Source: Lysinibacillus composti (GTDB lineage: Bacteria > Bacillota > Bacilli > Bacillales_A > Planococcaceae). From it: a DNA stretch of 64,000 nucleotides. Numbering within the stretch: position 1 is the stretch's first letter; each line of letters starts with the position of its first letter. A program made the position numbers and the translations under genes. The stretch is taken from the NCBI RefSeq assembly GCF_016908465.1, contig NZ_JAFBDY010000003.1, positions 158,371 through 222,370 of the forward strand, read 5' to 3'. Of this stretch, positions 56,534 through 64,000 are shown in pieces. The notes beneath the pieces are model-generated. The model searched no databases. It saw only the letters and a program-made list of their open reading frames with translations, and was not told the origin of the DNA.

Positions 56534-57455
56534 TTCTGCTATCCGTCTTTCCAGAAACAATATAACGTGGTCTGCGTTTTACTTCCTCATAAATTTTTGA
56601 GATATAAAACCCTATAATGCCCAAACTAATCATAATCAAGCTTCCAGTACCTAGTAATAGTAGAATGATCGTTGTAAACCCTTCTAATGAATGTCCACTC
56701 AAATAATTGATTAGTGACTGTACGCCAAGAATGACAGAGAATAATAAAAACAGTACCCCAATTAACGTAATCAGTTGCATCGGAGCTGTTGAGAAGGAAG
56801 TAATGTTATTTAATGCGTATTTTAGTAATGAAACATAAGACCATTTTGTTTCGCCTTCTGTTCGCTCGTTGACATCAAATTCAACTTGAACACTTTTAAA
56901 ACCTAACCAAAAAGAGAGAGCTCTAAAAAATAGTTTTCTTTCCGGTAGCTGTATGTAAGCGTCGACTACTTTTCGATCTAGCAATTTAAAATCGGAAGAC
57001 TTCGACATATCAAAACCAGTTGCCTGGTTAATCAAGCGATAAAAGCTTTTAGAAAACATTCCATGTAACTTACTTTCTTTTCCGCGTGTAAGCTTTACAC
57101 CTTCTACTATTTCAAAGCCTTCTTCCCATAAGCGGTACATTTGAACAACCGTTTCTGGTGGATGCTGTAGGTCACAATCCATTACAACACAGCAATCGCC
57201 CTTAGCAAATTCTAAACCAGCTAAAATGGCAGCTTCTTTTCCGAAGTTCCTTGAAAAGTTAATGCCTTTTACTGATTCAATCTCTTCACTGGCACGTTGG
57301 ATTGATTCCCACGTCCCATCTTTTGAACCATCATTAACAAATATGAGTTCAGCGGGAATGTTGGACTCTTTTAATAGTTGATTGATTGTTTGTGCAGCTT
57401 TTAAAATCATCTTTTCTTCATTATAAGATGGGATGACGATTGATAATAACGGCAT
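56526..57455 (-). CDS. GtrB/YkcC-like polyprenyl-phosphate glycosyltransferase
   Basis: 309 residues from the ATG at 57455 (GAAAGGGG six bases upstream). A GT2 catalytic domain (1-about 210) has LLSIVIPSYNEEKMI and the metal-binding DCDLQHPPE. Two C-terminal membrane helices follow (about 230-295). Such enzymes transfer glucose from UDP-glucose to undecaprenyl phosphate on the inner face. It lies between the GtrII-like and GtrA genes. Confidence 0.93.
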   Translation of the reverse strand: MPLLSIVIPSYNEEKMILKAAQTINQLLKESNIPAELIFVNDGSKDGTWESIQRASEEIESVKGINFSRNFGKEAAILAGLEFAKGDCCVVMDCDLQHPPETVVQMYRLWEEGFEIVEGVKLTRGKESKLHGMFSKSFYRLINQATGFDMSKSSDFKLLDRKVVDAYIQLPERKLFFRALSFWLGFKSVQVEFDVNERTEGETKWSYVSLLKYALNNITSFSTAPMQLITLIGVLFLLFSVILGVQSLINYLSGHSLEGFTTIILLLLGTGSLIMISLGIIGFYISKIYEEVKRRPRYIVSGKTDSRNE

Positions 57456-57499
57456 AGCGTACCCCTTTCTATACAAGGTTGCTGCTATATTTTATATTT

Positions 57500-59062
57500 C
57501 TACTGATTCGTTTCTGTTTCTTCAAATTTCACCACGACTGTATCATCATTAAATACTCTTACAGAATCTTTCGCTGGCCAAATGCCCATGTCATTAAATT
57601 CTTTACTTTGTTCTATTATATCTCGTTCTTCATCAGATACATTTTGAAGTGAATAGCCTAAGAATTGATCGAGTAACTCATTATAACTATATGGTTTGTA
57701 GAAGAATACTTCTCCAACAGAACCTGTCATTTCTGGGATTTGGTTCGGTATAATCTCAGATGTTAGTTGTGAATATAATTTAACATTCCCAAATACCGTA
57801 AGCTTTTCGATTTCTGGGTATTCATCTAATTGTTCAATTCGGTCAACTAAACGATTGGCAAAGCTTAGTGATTTCTCATGACGAAGCTCCATATTCATGT
57901 ATGCGATATTTGCAATTAATGCGAAGTTAAAGATCGTACAAGCAAGGACAATCACCGTTGCCCAAGAACTTAAACGCTCAATGGCAAGTTTCGGCATTTC
58001 ATCAACTCGGTCATATATAAGAATAAGGAAAATATAAACACTACTTAATCCAAAAACCATCAACATATGATAAAAAGCAGATGGTGATACAAAATACGCA
58101 ACGTAATAGCTAAATGGCAGACTAGCAATCCCTATTACTAACATAGCCATCTTTCCTACATTTTTGTACACCAGTCTTTTTATAATGACAGTCAATGCTG
58201 CCACAATTAACGTGATGAATACGACAGCATTCAGCATTTCAAGGAAATTAATGCTATAGCCATCCATAAACCCTCTTAAAAAGAATGTTTTTAATTGGGT
58301 AATGATTTGCGAAATTCTACGTGGGATATCAGCTAAAGTTAATGACCCTACCTTATCAAGACCTTGATAACTTGAAATTTGAACAGTAAATATTCTAGTA
58401 AAGATTTTATACACGACTAAATAACCGACCATTCCAATTCCAATCATTAGAATAGCGCGAATGATTTTTCCAATTAGTTGTTTAAATGTAATTGTAGAAT
58501 ACAAGATTTCATGAATCAGCCAAATTGTTGTAAAAGTTAACGCAACCGATAAATTCGCTTGATAAATCGCTACAGATAAACAAACTAAAACGGCCCCGTA
58601 AAGGAACCCGTATTTATATTTTTTCAATAACACGACAGATAAGATGGCCATAAATATTCCCATCATGTAGCCGTCAGCAGTAAAGATATATGAAAAAGTT
58701 GCTGAAACACTTGGGAATGTGACAACAATCCCCGATATTAACACAATCGATATCTTCTTACGGATGTTAAATAAAATAACGAGACTAACACTTGCTAAAG
58801 CTAAAAAGAATATCGAAAGTAGTCCGATAATCCAGGGTAAATCAAAAAATGAACTAATCGCAGTGGCCGGGCTTAAGAAAAAGCGTCCAGACGTTACCAT
58901 GGCTTGCGAACTATGCAAATTATGTAAACTATCATGATTTGGGAATCTGTGTGTAAAAGCATATATATGCGTGAGTAACCCAATGATCATAGCGGAAAAG
59001 AACGCTATTTTCCACTCACTCTGTATGTTATTCTTTAGTCTTTCAAATACTTTTTCCGGCAT
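57500..59062 (-). CDS. GtrII-family glucosyltransferase (integral membrane)
   Basis: 520 residues with about eleven membrane helices and a soluble tail after about 440. The start region HRFPNHDSLHNLHSSQAM followed by GRFFLSPATAI is typical of the Glucos_trans_II family. The acidic Asp early in the first outer loop is the expected catalytic region. It should use lipid-linked glucose on the outer face to decorate a surface glycan. It is the first gene of the three-gene operon. The acceptor is not known; a wall polymer or lipoteichoic acid is likely. Confidence 0.88.
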   Translation of the reverse strand: MPEKVFERLKNNIQSEWKIAFFSAMIIGLLTHIYAFTHRFPNHDSLHNLHSSQAMVTSGRFFLSPATAISSFFDLPWIIGLLSIFFLALASVSLVILFNIRKKISIVLISGIVVTFPSVSATFSYIFTADGYMMGIFMAILSVVLLKKYKYGFLYGAVLVCLSVAIYQANLSVALTFTTIWLIHEILYSTITFKQLIGKIIRAILMIGIGMVGYLVVYKIFTRIFTVQISSYQGLDKVGSLTLADIPRRISQIITQLKTFFLRGFMDGYSINFLEMLNAVVFITLIVAALTVIIKRLVYKNVGKMAMLVIGIASLPFSYYVAYFVSPSAFYHMLMVFGLSSVYIFLILIYDRVDEMPKLAIERLSSWATVIVLACTIFNFALIANIAYMNMELRHEKSLSFANRLVDRIEQLDEYPEIEKLTVFGNVKLYSQLTSEIIPNQIPEMTGSVGEVFFYKPYSYNELLDQFLGYSLQNVSDEERDIIEQSKEFNDMGIWPAKDSVRVFNDDTVVVKFEETETNQ

Positions 59063-59447
59063 TTTCTACCTCCAACTACTTGTCACAATGGACGTCCACT
59101 CGAATTTAAATACAATTTTTAATTATACAGCACGGTGAAATTCCTGTAAATAAATCTCACGTTTTGTCGAAATAAAGTCGTTCTTTTAGGATGGGTGTCT
59201 TAATTGAATTCATCATTTGAATTATTCTAGACACTTTTTGCGATGTTCTAGACATATTCGATCGTAATCTAAATATTTCATCTAGCTTCACCACCTCCCT
59301 TTTGCCTAGTGTTCCAGTTTTTATATATTAGGAAAGGATTAAAATTGACAATTTATAATAAATTCTACATTTTTTGTTGAATCATACATATATTAAGGTG
59401 ACTTCTTTAGTGAGGGACACATTGTAAATAAAAAAGGGGGTATGAAT
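59063..59447. other. divergent intergenic region
   Basis: About 380 bases upstream of two divergent genes. It has a short direct repeat of TTCTAGACA near 59,225 and 59,245 and no credible gene. Promoters for both sides are expected here but were not resolved. Confidence 0.35.
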
Positions 59448-59933
59448 ATGTCGTATAGCACGTATCCAAGTGAATATGATGCTATGGTCGGTGGGTTTTT
59501 CGTCATTTTTCTATTTATCGCTTTAGCTCTAGCACTTTTAGGTTATATCATTATGGCGGTCGTCTATTATATCACTGCAAAAACAAACGGCCTTCAAGAA
59601 ATTGCATTCATGTCGTGGATTCCAATTGTAAATATTTATGTTCTATTTGCTCTTGTTTCGGATAAAGAAACTCTTGAGGAAATTAAAAAAGAAGCATTGA
59701 AATGGACCTTGATCTATATAGGTCTTCTAATCGTCTCGTTCATTCCAATTATCGGATTCATCGCTTCAATTGCCGCAATGGTCATTGGTATTTACTATAT
59801 TTATCGCCTGTTTTACAGATGGACTGGAGAACAAGGTATGTCCATCCTGTTCGTTGTTCTGACTTTCATTACGGGTAGTATTTTCCTTTACATTTACGGA
59901 CTAATAAAAATGAAAAAACCGTTTGTTGTTTAA
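59448..59933 (+). CDS. small integral membrane protein of unknown function
   Basis: 161 residues from the ATG at 59448 (AAAGGGGG seven bases upstream; an ATG at 59442 is too close to it). Four predicted membrane helices (about 15-45, 55-70, 85-120 and 135-152) lie around a short charged loop SDKETLEEIKKEALK. The last helices are unusually rich in Ile. I do not recognise a family with known function. Single gene with a good terminator. Confidence 0.8.
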   Translation: MSYSTYPSEYDAMVGGFFVIFLFIALALALLGYIIMAVVYYITAKTNGLQEIAFMSWIPIVNIYVLFALVSDKETLEEIKKEALKWTLIYIGLLIVSFIPIIGFIASIAAMVIGIYYIYRLFYRWTGEQGMSILFVVLTFITGSIFLYIYGLIKMKKPFVV

Positions 59934-59948
59934 ACAATATATAAAATT

Positions 59949-59995
59949 AGAACTAGAAGCGGATCTGAGGGTATTCAGATTGCTTCTAGTTTTTT
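59949..59995 (+). terminator. terminator of the small membrane protein gene
   Basis: AACTAGAAGC pairs with GCTTCTAGTT, with an inner ATCTGA-type stem, and is followed by seven T residues. Confidence 0.88.
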
Positions 59996-60061
59996 TGTGG
60001 GTGACAGTGATCCGCCAATTTGGCAATACTTCTAATTTTAGTGGACAGTCTGTTAGTACCG

Positions 60062-60702
60062 TTAACTTCTACTTTTAAAGTCCTGCTCGATTTGTTTTTT
60101 CCATTGGTTATTGATTTTTCCTTCTTTGCGATAATTCAAGACTGTCTCCGTAACAGCGGAGAAATTCAATTCTGTTCCGATTTGATCAGCATGATATTCG
60201 ACAGCATTATCGCTTTCGATCCCCATTTGTGCAGCTGTTGAGATGGCATCGATATTGGCTCCTAAGAAAATGAATTCCCACCCCAATTCTTTTTGTTGCT
60301 CTATTAACTTTTTGATTTTTTATAGTTAAATTCGCTGCTTGAGTTCTCCATTCCGTCTGTCGTAATGACAAATAATACTTTTCCCGCGCGCTCTTCTTTT
60401 ATGGTAGCTTTTTGTGCTTTTTTAATTTTGTTTATCGCAAAGCCAATTGCATCGAGTAAAGCCGTTGTCCCAGCCACCTCATAATCGTTGTTTGTAATGG
60501 GTGCTATTCCTTCAACATTAATGCGGTCGTGAAGCAATTCCACTTCATGATTAAATAAAACCGTTGTTACAATAGCATCCCCATCTGCAGACTTTTGCTT
60601 AGCCAGCATGGAATTATATCCACCAATGGTATCCGCCTCAAGACCAGACATGGACCCACTACGATCCAAAATAAATACAAGCTCAGTTAAATTTGTTTTC
60701 AT
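60062..60702 (-). pseudogene. VWA-domain protein, frameshifted
   Basis: The N-terminal part (132 codons) is a von Willebrand factor A domain with the MIDAS metal site DRSGSMSG and the strand VLFVITTDGMENSS. The frame stops after EFNYKKSKS. Adding one A to the six-A run (T run at 60316-60321 on the plus strand) restores EFNYKKIKKLIEQQKELG and joins it to the second frame, which continues GWEFIFLGANIDAIS to about residue 213. So one gene is split by a single-base loss in a homopolymer. It could be a real pseudogene, phase variation or a sequencing error. VWA proteins of this type occur beside stress or ADP-ribose genes. Confidence 0.85.
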
Positions 60703-60913
60703 AAAAAATATCCTCCATTCGTTTGTTTATAAATGAAGGATAACAATTTAATGATTTTATTTGGTCGCTTGGGAGGCGACATTTTTAGAGAGTTGGATGA
60801 AGTCACATGTAAATTTGTTGAACTCACACATTCCCTCGCGAAAGTCTCATAAAAATTCCCTAAACCCGCATTTCCTGGAAAGAACACCTAATAACCCCAA
60901 ACCTACAAGGCCA

Positions 60914-61918
60914 TTATGCTCCTAGTAACACCTGATCAAATGCAAACAACGCTTCGTTTATTTCATATATATTGTAGTTTTTTTGTTCAATGAAGTATTG
61001 AATAATGAGATCAAATTTGCTGCTGTTGGAGAGGGCATATCCTGCAGTGCGTAATAAATCTATCGTTTCATCTAAATTAAGCTCCAGTGAAATGGCAAAT
61101 GCAATGACAGTCTTTTTTAATGGCGTGTATTCTGGATTGTTTCGTATTTTTGAGAATAGGCGTCGGTCAATGTTTGCTTTCTTATAGGTTTCAGCATCCG
61201 TTTTTCCTTTTTCATCAATTAAACGTAACAATCGTTGAGAGAATGTTTCCTCCAATTGCATTAATACATCTTCTAATGATCGCTTACTTTCAGAAATATT
61301 AAATTCCGGTTCACTTTGAAGGATCGGCATTTCCGAGTAAACTTGATCATATTCGATTTGATTTCGATTGGTATGAATCACGTTTTCCTCTATATAATGG
61401 TCATCTATGTACTGATAAATAGAATCAAACAGTTTTTCACTCAGTTGAACGGCATCTTGATCGAATACAACCATTGTCACGTCCATCTCATGTTCCAATA
61501 AGAACTCACTTATGGAAGATATAGCAATTTGTAATGCTTGTTTTTTCGGGTATCCATATATTCCAGACGAGATCAACGGGAAGGCAATCGATTGACTCCC
61601 ATGCAAAACTGCAAGCTTTAGTGAGTTTATATAGCAGGATGTTAAATATTCCGCTTCATGATGCCCTCCACCTTTCCAGATGGGCCCCACAGTATGGATA
61701 ATATATTTCGCAGGCAAGTTGAAACCATCAGTAATGACAGCCTCCCCAACCGCGCATTGGCCGATTTGATGACATGCTTTTTGTAAATCATTAGGTCCTG
61801 CCGCACGGAAAATAGCTCCACATACCCCTCCTCCCATTTGAAGAGCAGAGTTTGCAGCATTGACAATAGCATCCACTTTCATTTTTGTAATATCATTACG
61901 AACAATTTGAAATGGCAT
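60914..61918 (-). CDS. macro-domain (ADP-ribose-binding) protein with C-terminal helical domain
   Basis: 334 residues. The N-terminal macro domain (1-about 170) has DAIVNAANSALQMGGGVCGA, the phosphate loop ISSGIYGYPKKQA and the proximal GPIWKGG, as in O-acetyl-ADP-ribose or ADP-ribosyl hydrolases. A variable linker follows. The C-terminal domain (about 225-334) is all-helical with a helix-turn-helix look (NIDRRLFSKIRNN, then LNLDETIDLLRTAGYAL). The same tail occurs on several Firmicute macro proteins. It may pair with the VWA gene downstream. It is cytoplasmic. Confidence 0.92.
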   Translation of the reverse strand: MPFQIVRNDITKMKVDAIVNAANSALQMGGGVCGAIFRAAGPNDLQKACHQIGQCAVGEAVITDGFNLPAKYIIHTVGPIWKGGGHHEAEYLTSCYINSLKLAVLHGSQSIAFPLISSGIYGYPKKQALQIAISSISEFLLEHEMDVTMVVFDQDAVQLSEKLFDSIYQYIDDHYIEENVIHTNRNQIEYDQVYSEMPILQSEPEFNISESKRSLEDVLMQLEETFSQRLLRLIDEKGKTDAETYKKANIDRRLFSKIRNNPEYTPLKKTVIAFAISLELNLDETIDLLRTAGYALSNSSKFDLIIQYFIEQKNYNIYEINEALFAFDQVLLGA

Positions 61919-62170
61919 TTTATCAGCCCTCCTTATTTATTAAAAATATATATTAATAAAGTAAATACACTTGTTTTGCACATTCATTAATTCTACCATG
62001 AATACGCTCGTTTATTATGCAATTAACAAAATCCACCAGTATATTACTATTACATTAGAAAAATTCTGTTATACAATTTTTCAAAAATGTATTGCTGTTA
62101 TATAACATTCAGTGTTATTATCTTTTTAGGGGAAATGTTTGAATATTTAAAAAAGGATGGGGGAAATGTA

Positions 62171-63631
62171 ATGATTACATTTTTAGTGAGTATTGTCCTA
62201 CTAATCATAGGCTATTTCACTTACGGAAAATTTGTCGAAAAAGTATTCGGGGAAAGACCAGATCGTCCGACACCTGCTTATGTAAATAGTGATGGTGTTG
62301 ACTATGTTCCTATGTCTACACCAAAGAACTCATTAATCCAGCTTTTAAATATAGCGGGGACAGGCCCTGTATTCGGACCAATCGCTGGTGCATTATACGG
62401 TCCAGTTGCGTTTATTTGGATTGTGGTTGGTTGTATTTTTGCAGGGGCGGTACATGATTATTTAACAGGGATGATTTCAATTCGTAACAAAGGTGCTCAT
62501 CTACCGGAACTAGCTGCTAAGTTCTTAGGTAATTTCATGAAGCACGTTGTAAATATTTTTGCACTTTTATTATTAATTTTAGTAGGTACAGTTTTTGTTA
62601 CATCTCCAGCAATGCTTATTAATAATTTACTTGATGGTAAAGTAGCGCTTCCATTGATTGTTGGAATTATTTTCCTATACTATATCCTGGCTACGTTATT
62701 ACCAGTTGATAAAATCATCGGAAGACTTTATCCATACTTTGGTGCATTATTAGTAATTTCTGCATTAGGTGTTGGGATTGGATTAGTTGTAACTGGTGCA
62801 CCGATTCCTGAATTAACTCTAAAAAACATGCATCCAGGTGAATTACCGGTATTCCCATTATTATTCTTTACGATTACATGTGGGGCCCTATCTGGATTCC
62901 ATGCAACACAAACGCCAATCATTTCTCGTACAACGAAAAATGAAAGAGAAGGTCGTAAAATTTTCTACGGTATGATGATTGCAGAAGGAATTATCGCGAT
63001 GATTTGGGCTGCTGCTGCAATGAGTTTATTTGGTGGTTATGGTGGCTTAAATGAAGTATTAGCGGCAGGTGGACCTGCGGCGGTAGTAAGTGATATTTCA
63101 TTATTAATGATGGGTTCTATTGGTGGAACATTAGCAATTCTTGGGGTAGTTGTTTTACCAATCACTTCTGGAGATACGGCATTCCGTGCAGCACGTATGA
63201 TCATTGCAGATTATTTTAAATTTGCACAAGCTAAGCTTATTAGTCGTTTATGGATTGCGGTTCCATTGTTTGTCATCTCTTACTTATTAACAAAAATCGA
63301 TTTCAATATTTTATGGCGTTACTTCTCATGGGCAAACGGTGTAACTGCAATGATTGCACTTTGGGTTGGCGCAATGTATCTATTCTTAGCACGAAAAAAT
63401 CACTGGATTGCAACGATTCCAGCAGCATTCATGACGTCTATGGTATTTGTTTATATTTTCTATGAACCAACAATGGGCTTCGGCATTGATTTAACAGCTT
63501 CTTATATCGGAGGAATTGTCGCTACCCTCTTTGTTGTCATAGCCTTCTTCTTCCAAGCACATAAACAACGAGGTACTTCGTTCTTACTTGATGAAGATGT
63601 TTCAGGATTTAATGCAAAAGAAGTTTCATAA
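62171..63631 (+). CDS. cstA: CstA-family carbon starvation/peptide transporter
   Basis: 486 residues from the ATG at 62171 (GGGGGAA five bases upstream); starts further left lack a site. About fourteen membrane helices. The family core TPKNSLIQLLNIAGTGPVFGPIAGALYGP is near the N-terminus, with HATQTPIISRTTKNEREGR in the middle. It is the short form of CstA, without the long C-terminal extension of the E. coli protein. CstA proteins import peptides or pyruvate when carbon is scarce. Confidence 0.93.
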   Translation: MITFLVSIVLLIIGYFTYGKFVEKVFGERPDRPTPAYVNSDGVDYVPMSTPKNSLIQLLNIAGTGPVFGPIAGALYGPVAFIWIVVGCIFAGAVHDYLTGMISIRNKGAHLPELAAKFLGNFMKHVVNIFALLLLILVGTVFVTSPAMLINNLLDGKVALPLIVGIIFLYYILATLLPVDKIIGRLYPYFGALLVISALGVGIGLVVTGAPIPELTLKNMHPGELPVFPLLFFTITCGALSGFHATQTPIISRTTKNEREGRKIFYGMMIAEGIIAMIWAAAAMSLFGGYGGLNEVLAAGGPAAVVSDISLLMMGSIGGTLAILGVVVLPITSGDTAFRAARMIIADYFKFAQAKLISRLWIAVPLFVISYLLTKIDFNILWRYFSWANGVTAMIALWVGAMYLFLARKNHWIATIPAAFMTSMVFVYIFYEPTMGFGIDLTASYIGGIVATLFVVIAFFFQAHKQRGTSFLLDEDVSGFNAKEVS

Positions 63632-63639
63632 GGTATATA

Positions 63640-63709
63640 AAAAAGTCTCCTACGCTTAGGAGACTTCAGACTGTAGACAAACTCGAAATTTCGAGTTTGC
63701 CTACAGTCT
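63640..63709. terminator. double hairpin after cstA
   Basis: The first hairpin is AAGTCTCCTA/TAGGAGACTT (63645-63667), with an A run to its left that would serve the minus strand. The second is a near-perfect 17-base palindrome (ACTGTAGACAAACTCGA and its partner) followed by TTTTTTC on the plus strand, which should end cstA transcription. Confidence 0.8.
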
Positions 63710-63744
63710 TTTTTCTTTTAAAATAAAAGTAATAGTTTTTGAAA

Positions 63745-63888
63745 TAGAGTTAGTTGATCTCCGTTTCGGCGGACGCTTTCCGCGGGCGTGGGCCAATCCT
63801 CCTCGTCGCTAGGCTCCTGCGGGGTATCGGCCGTCACGCTTTTCCCGCAGGAGTCGCCGCCTACACTACAATCAACTACTTTTTAAAT
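63745..63888. repeat. GC-rich dispersed palindromic repeat
   Basis: About 140 GC-rich bases bounded by TAGTTGAT and ATCAACTA, with inner complementary blocks (TCGGCGG with CCGCC, CGCGGG with CCCGC, CTCCTGCGGG with CCCGCAGGAG). The look (TTTCGGCGGACGCTTTCCGC) is that of a repeat scattered through Bacillaceae genomes. It lies just before a transposase gene. Confidence 0.7.
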
Positions 63889-63908
63889 AAAGTTTGAGGT
63901 GAATGGAT

Positions 63909-64000
63909 ATGATGTCGAAAAATCAAATAAATGAACGTGATCAAATTGAGATGATTACAATTGAGCAACTTGTTCCACAGGATCATCTTGTCAGAAAGCT
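63909..64000 (+). CDS. IS1182-like transposase, N-terminal fragment cut by the window edge
   Basis: About 30 codons, starting MMSKNQINERDQIEMI and continuing TIEQLVPQDHLVRK, then the window ends. The EQLVPxDHLxRK start is typical of IS1182/IS5-group DDE transposases. A GAGGTG site precedes the ATG at 63909; an in-frame ATG at 63903 is closer to the site. Whether the element is intact cannot be seen. Confidence 0.75.
   Translation, partial: MMSKNQINERDQIEMITIEQLVPQDHLVRK

Overview
The window looks like a chromosomal segment of a motile, S-layer-bearing, low-GC Gram-positive rod of the Planococcaceae (Lysinibacillus/Solibacillus/Ureibacillus-like). The evidence is AT-rich sequence, strong GGAGG ribosome sites, the Bacillus-type flagellar/competence/degS-degU order, seven proteins with S-layer homology (SLH) repeats, csaB, and a secA2-slaP pair. 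The genus is inference; no rRNA or tRNA lies in the window.

Bases 1-9,400 (minus strand) hold the flagellar late-gene block. In transcription order it is yvyF, flgM, flgN, flgK, flgL, a YviE/DUF6470 gene, fliW, csrA, hag and a second flagellin. The second flagellin is the standout. Its surface-exposed middle is replaced by a six-motif Asp-box (BNR-like) beta-propeller, and its C-terminal codons are separated from the rest by a 363-nt group I intron. The hag leader carries a sigma-D promoter and a hairpin with AAGGAA in the loop, as expected for CsrA/FliW control. Bases 9,400-17,700 hold comFC, comFA (no comFB between them), degV, a lipoprotein, degU-degS, yvyE and an LCP-family gene.

Bases 18,000-43,000 are an envelope-building region. 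It has a TolC-like coiled-coil protein (unexpected in a single-membrane cell), tagO, secA2-slaP, two NlpC/P60 hydrolases, brnQ, an S41 protease, a TetR regulator, a csaB-glycosyltransferase-murJ operon, an SLH phosphodiester glycosidase, an O-antigen-ligase-like protein and an SLH glucosaminidase. Bases 43,000-47,000 hold a YuiF-type transporter and hutP-hutH with an attenuator between them; the rest of the hut operon is absent here. Bases 47,000-56,000 carry five more SLH proteins (two NlpC/P60, an amidase, a CAP protein, a bare SLH protein) and an unrecognised membrane-anchored protein. Bases 56,000-59,100 are a GtrII/GtrB/GtrA glucosylation trio. The right end has a small membrane protein, a frameshifted VWA gene, a macro-domain protein, cstA and the first codons of an IS1182-like transposase.

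The common thread is the cell surface. TagO and LCP proteins make and attach wall polymers, CsaB pyruvylates the secondary wall polymer that SLH domains bind, SecA2/SlaP export S-layer-type proteins, and many hydrolases dock on that polymer. Several intergenic gaps hold arrays of degenerate repeats with a strict 20-21-bp period, or clusters of 23-bp palindromes, which ordinary gene features do not explain.
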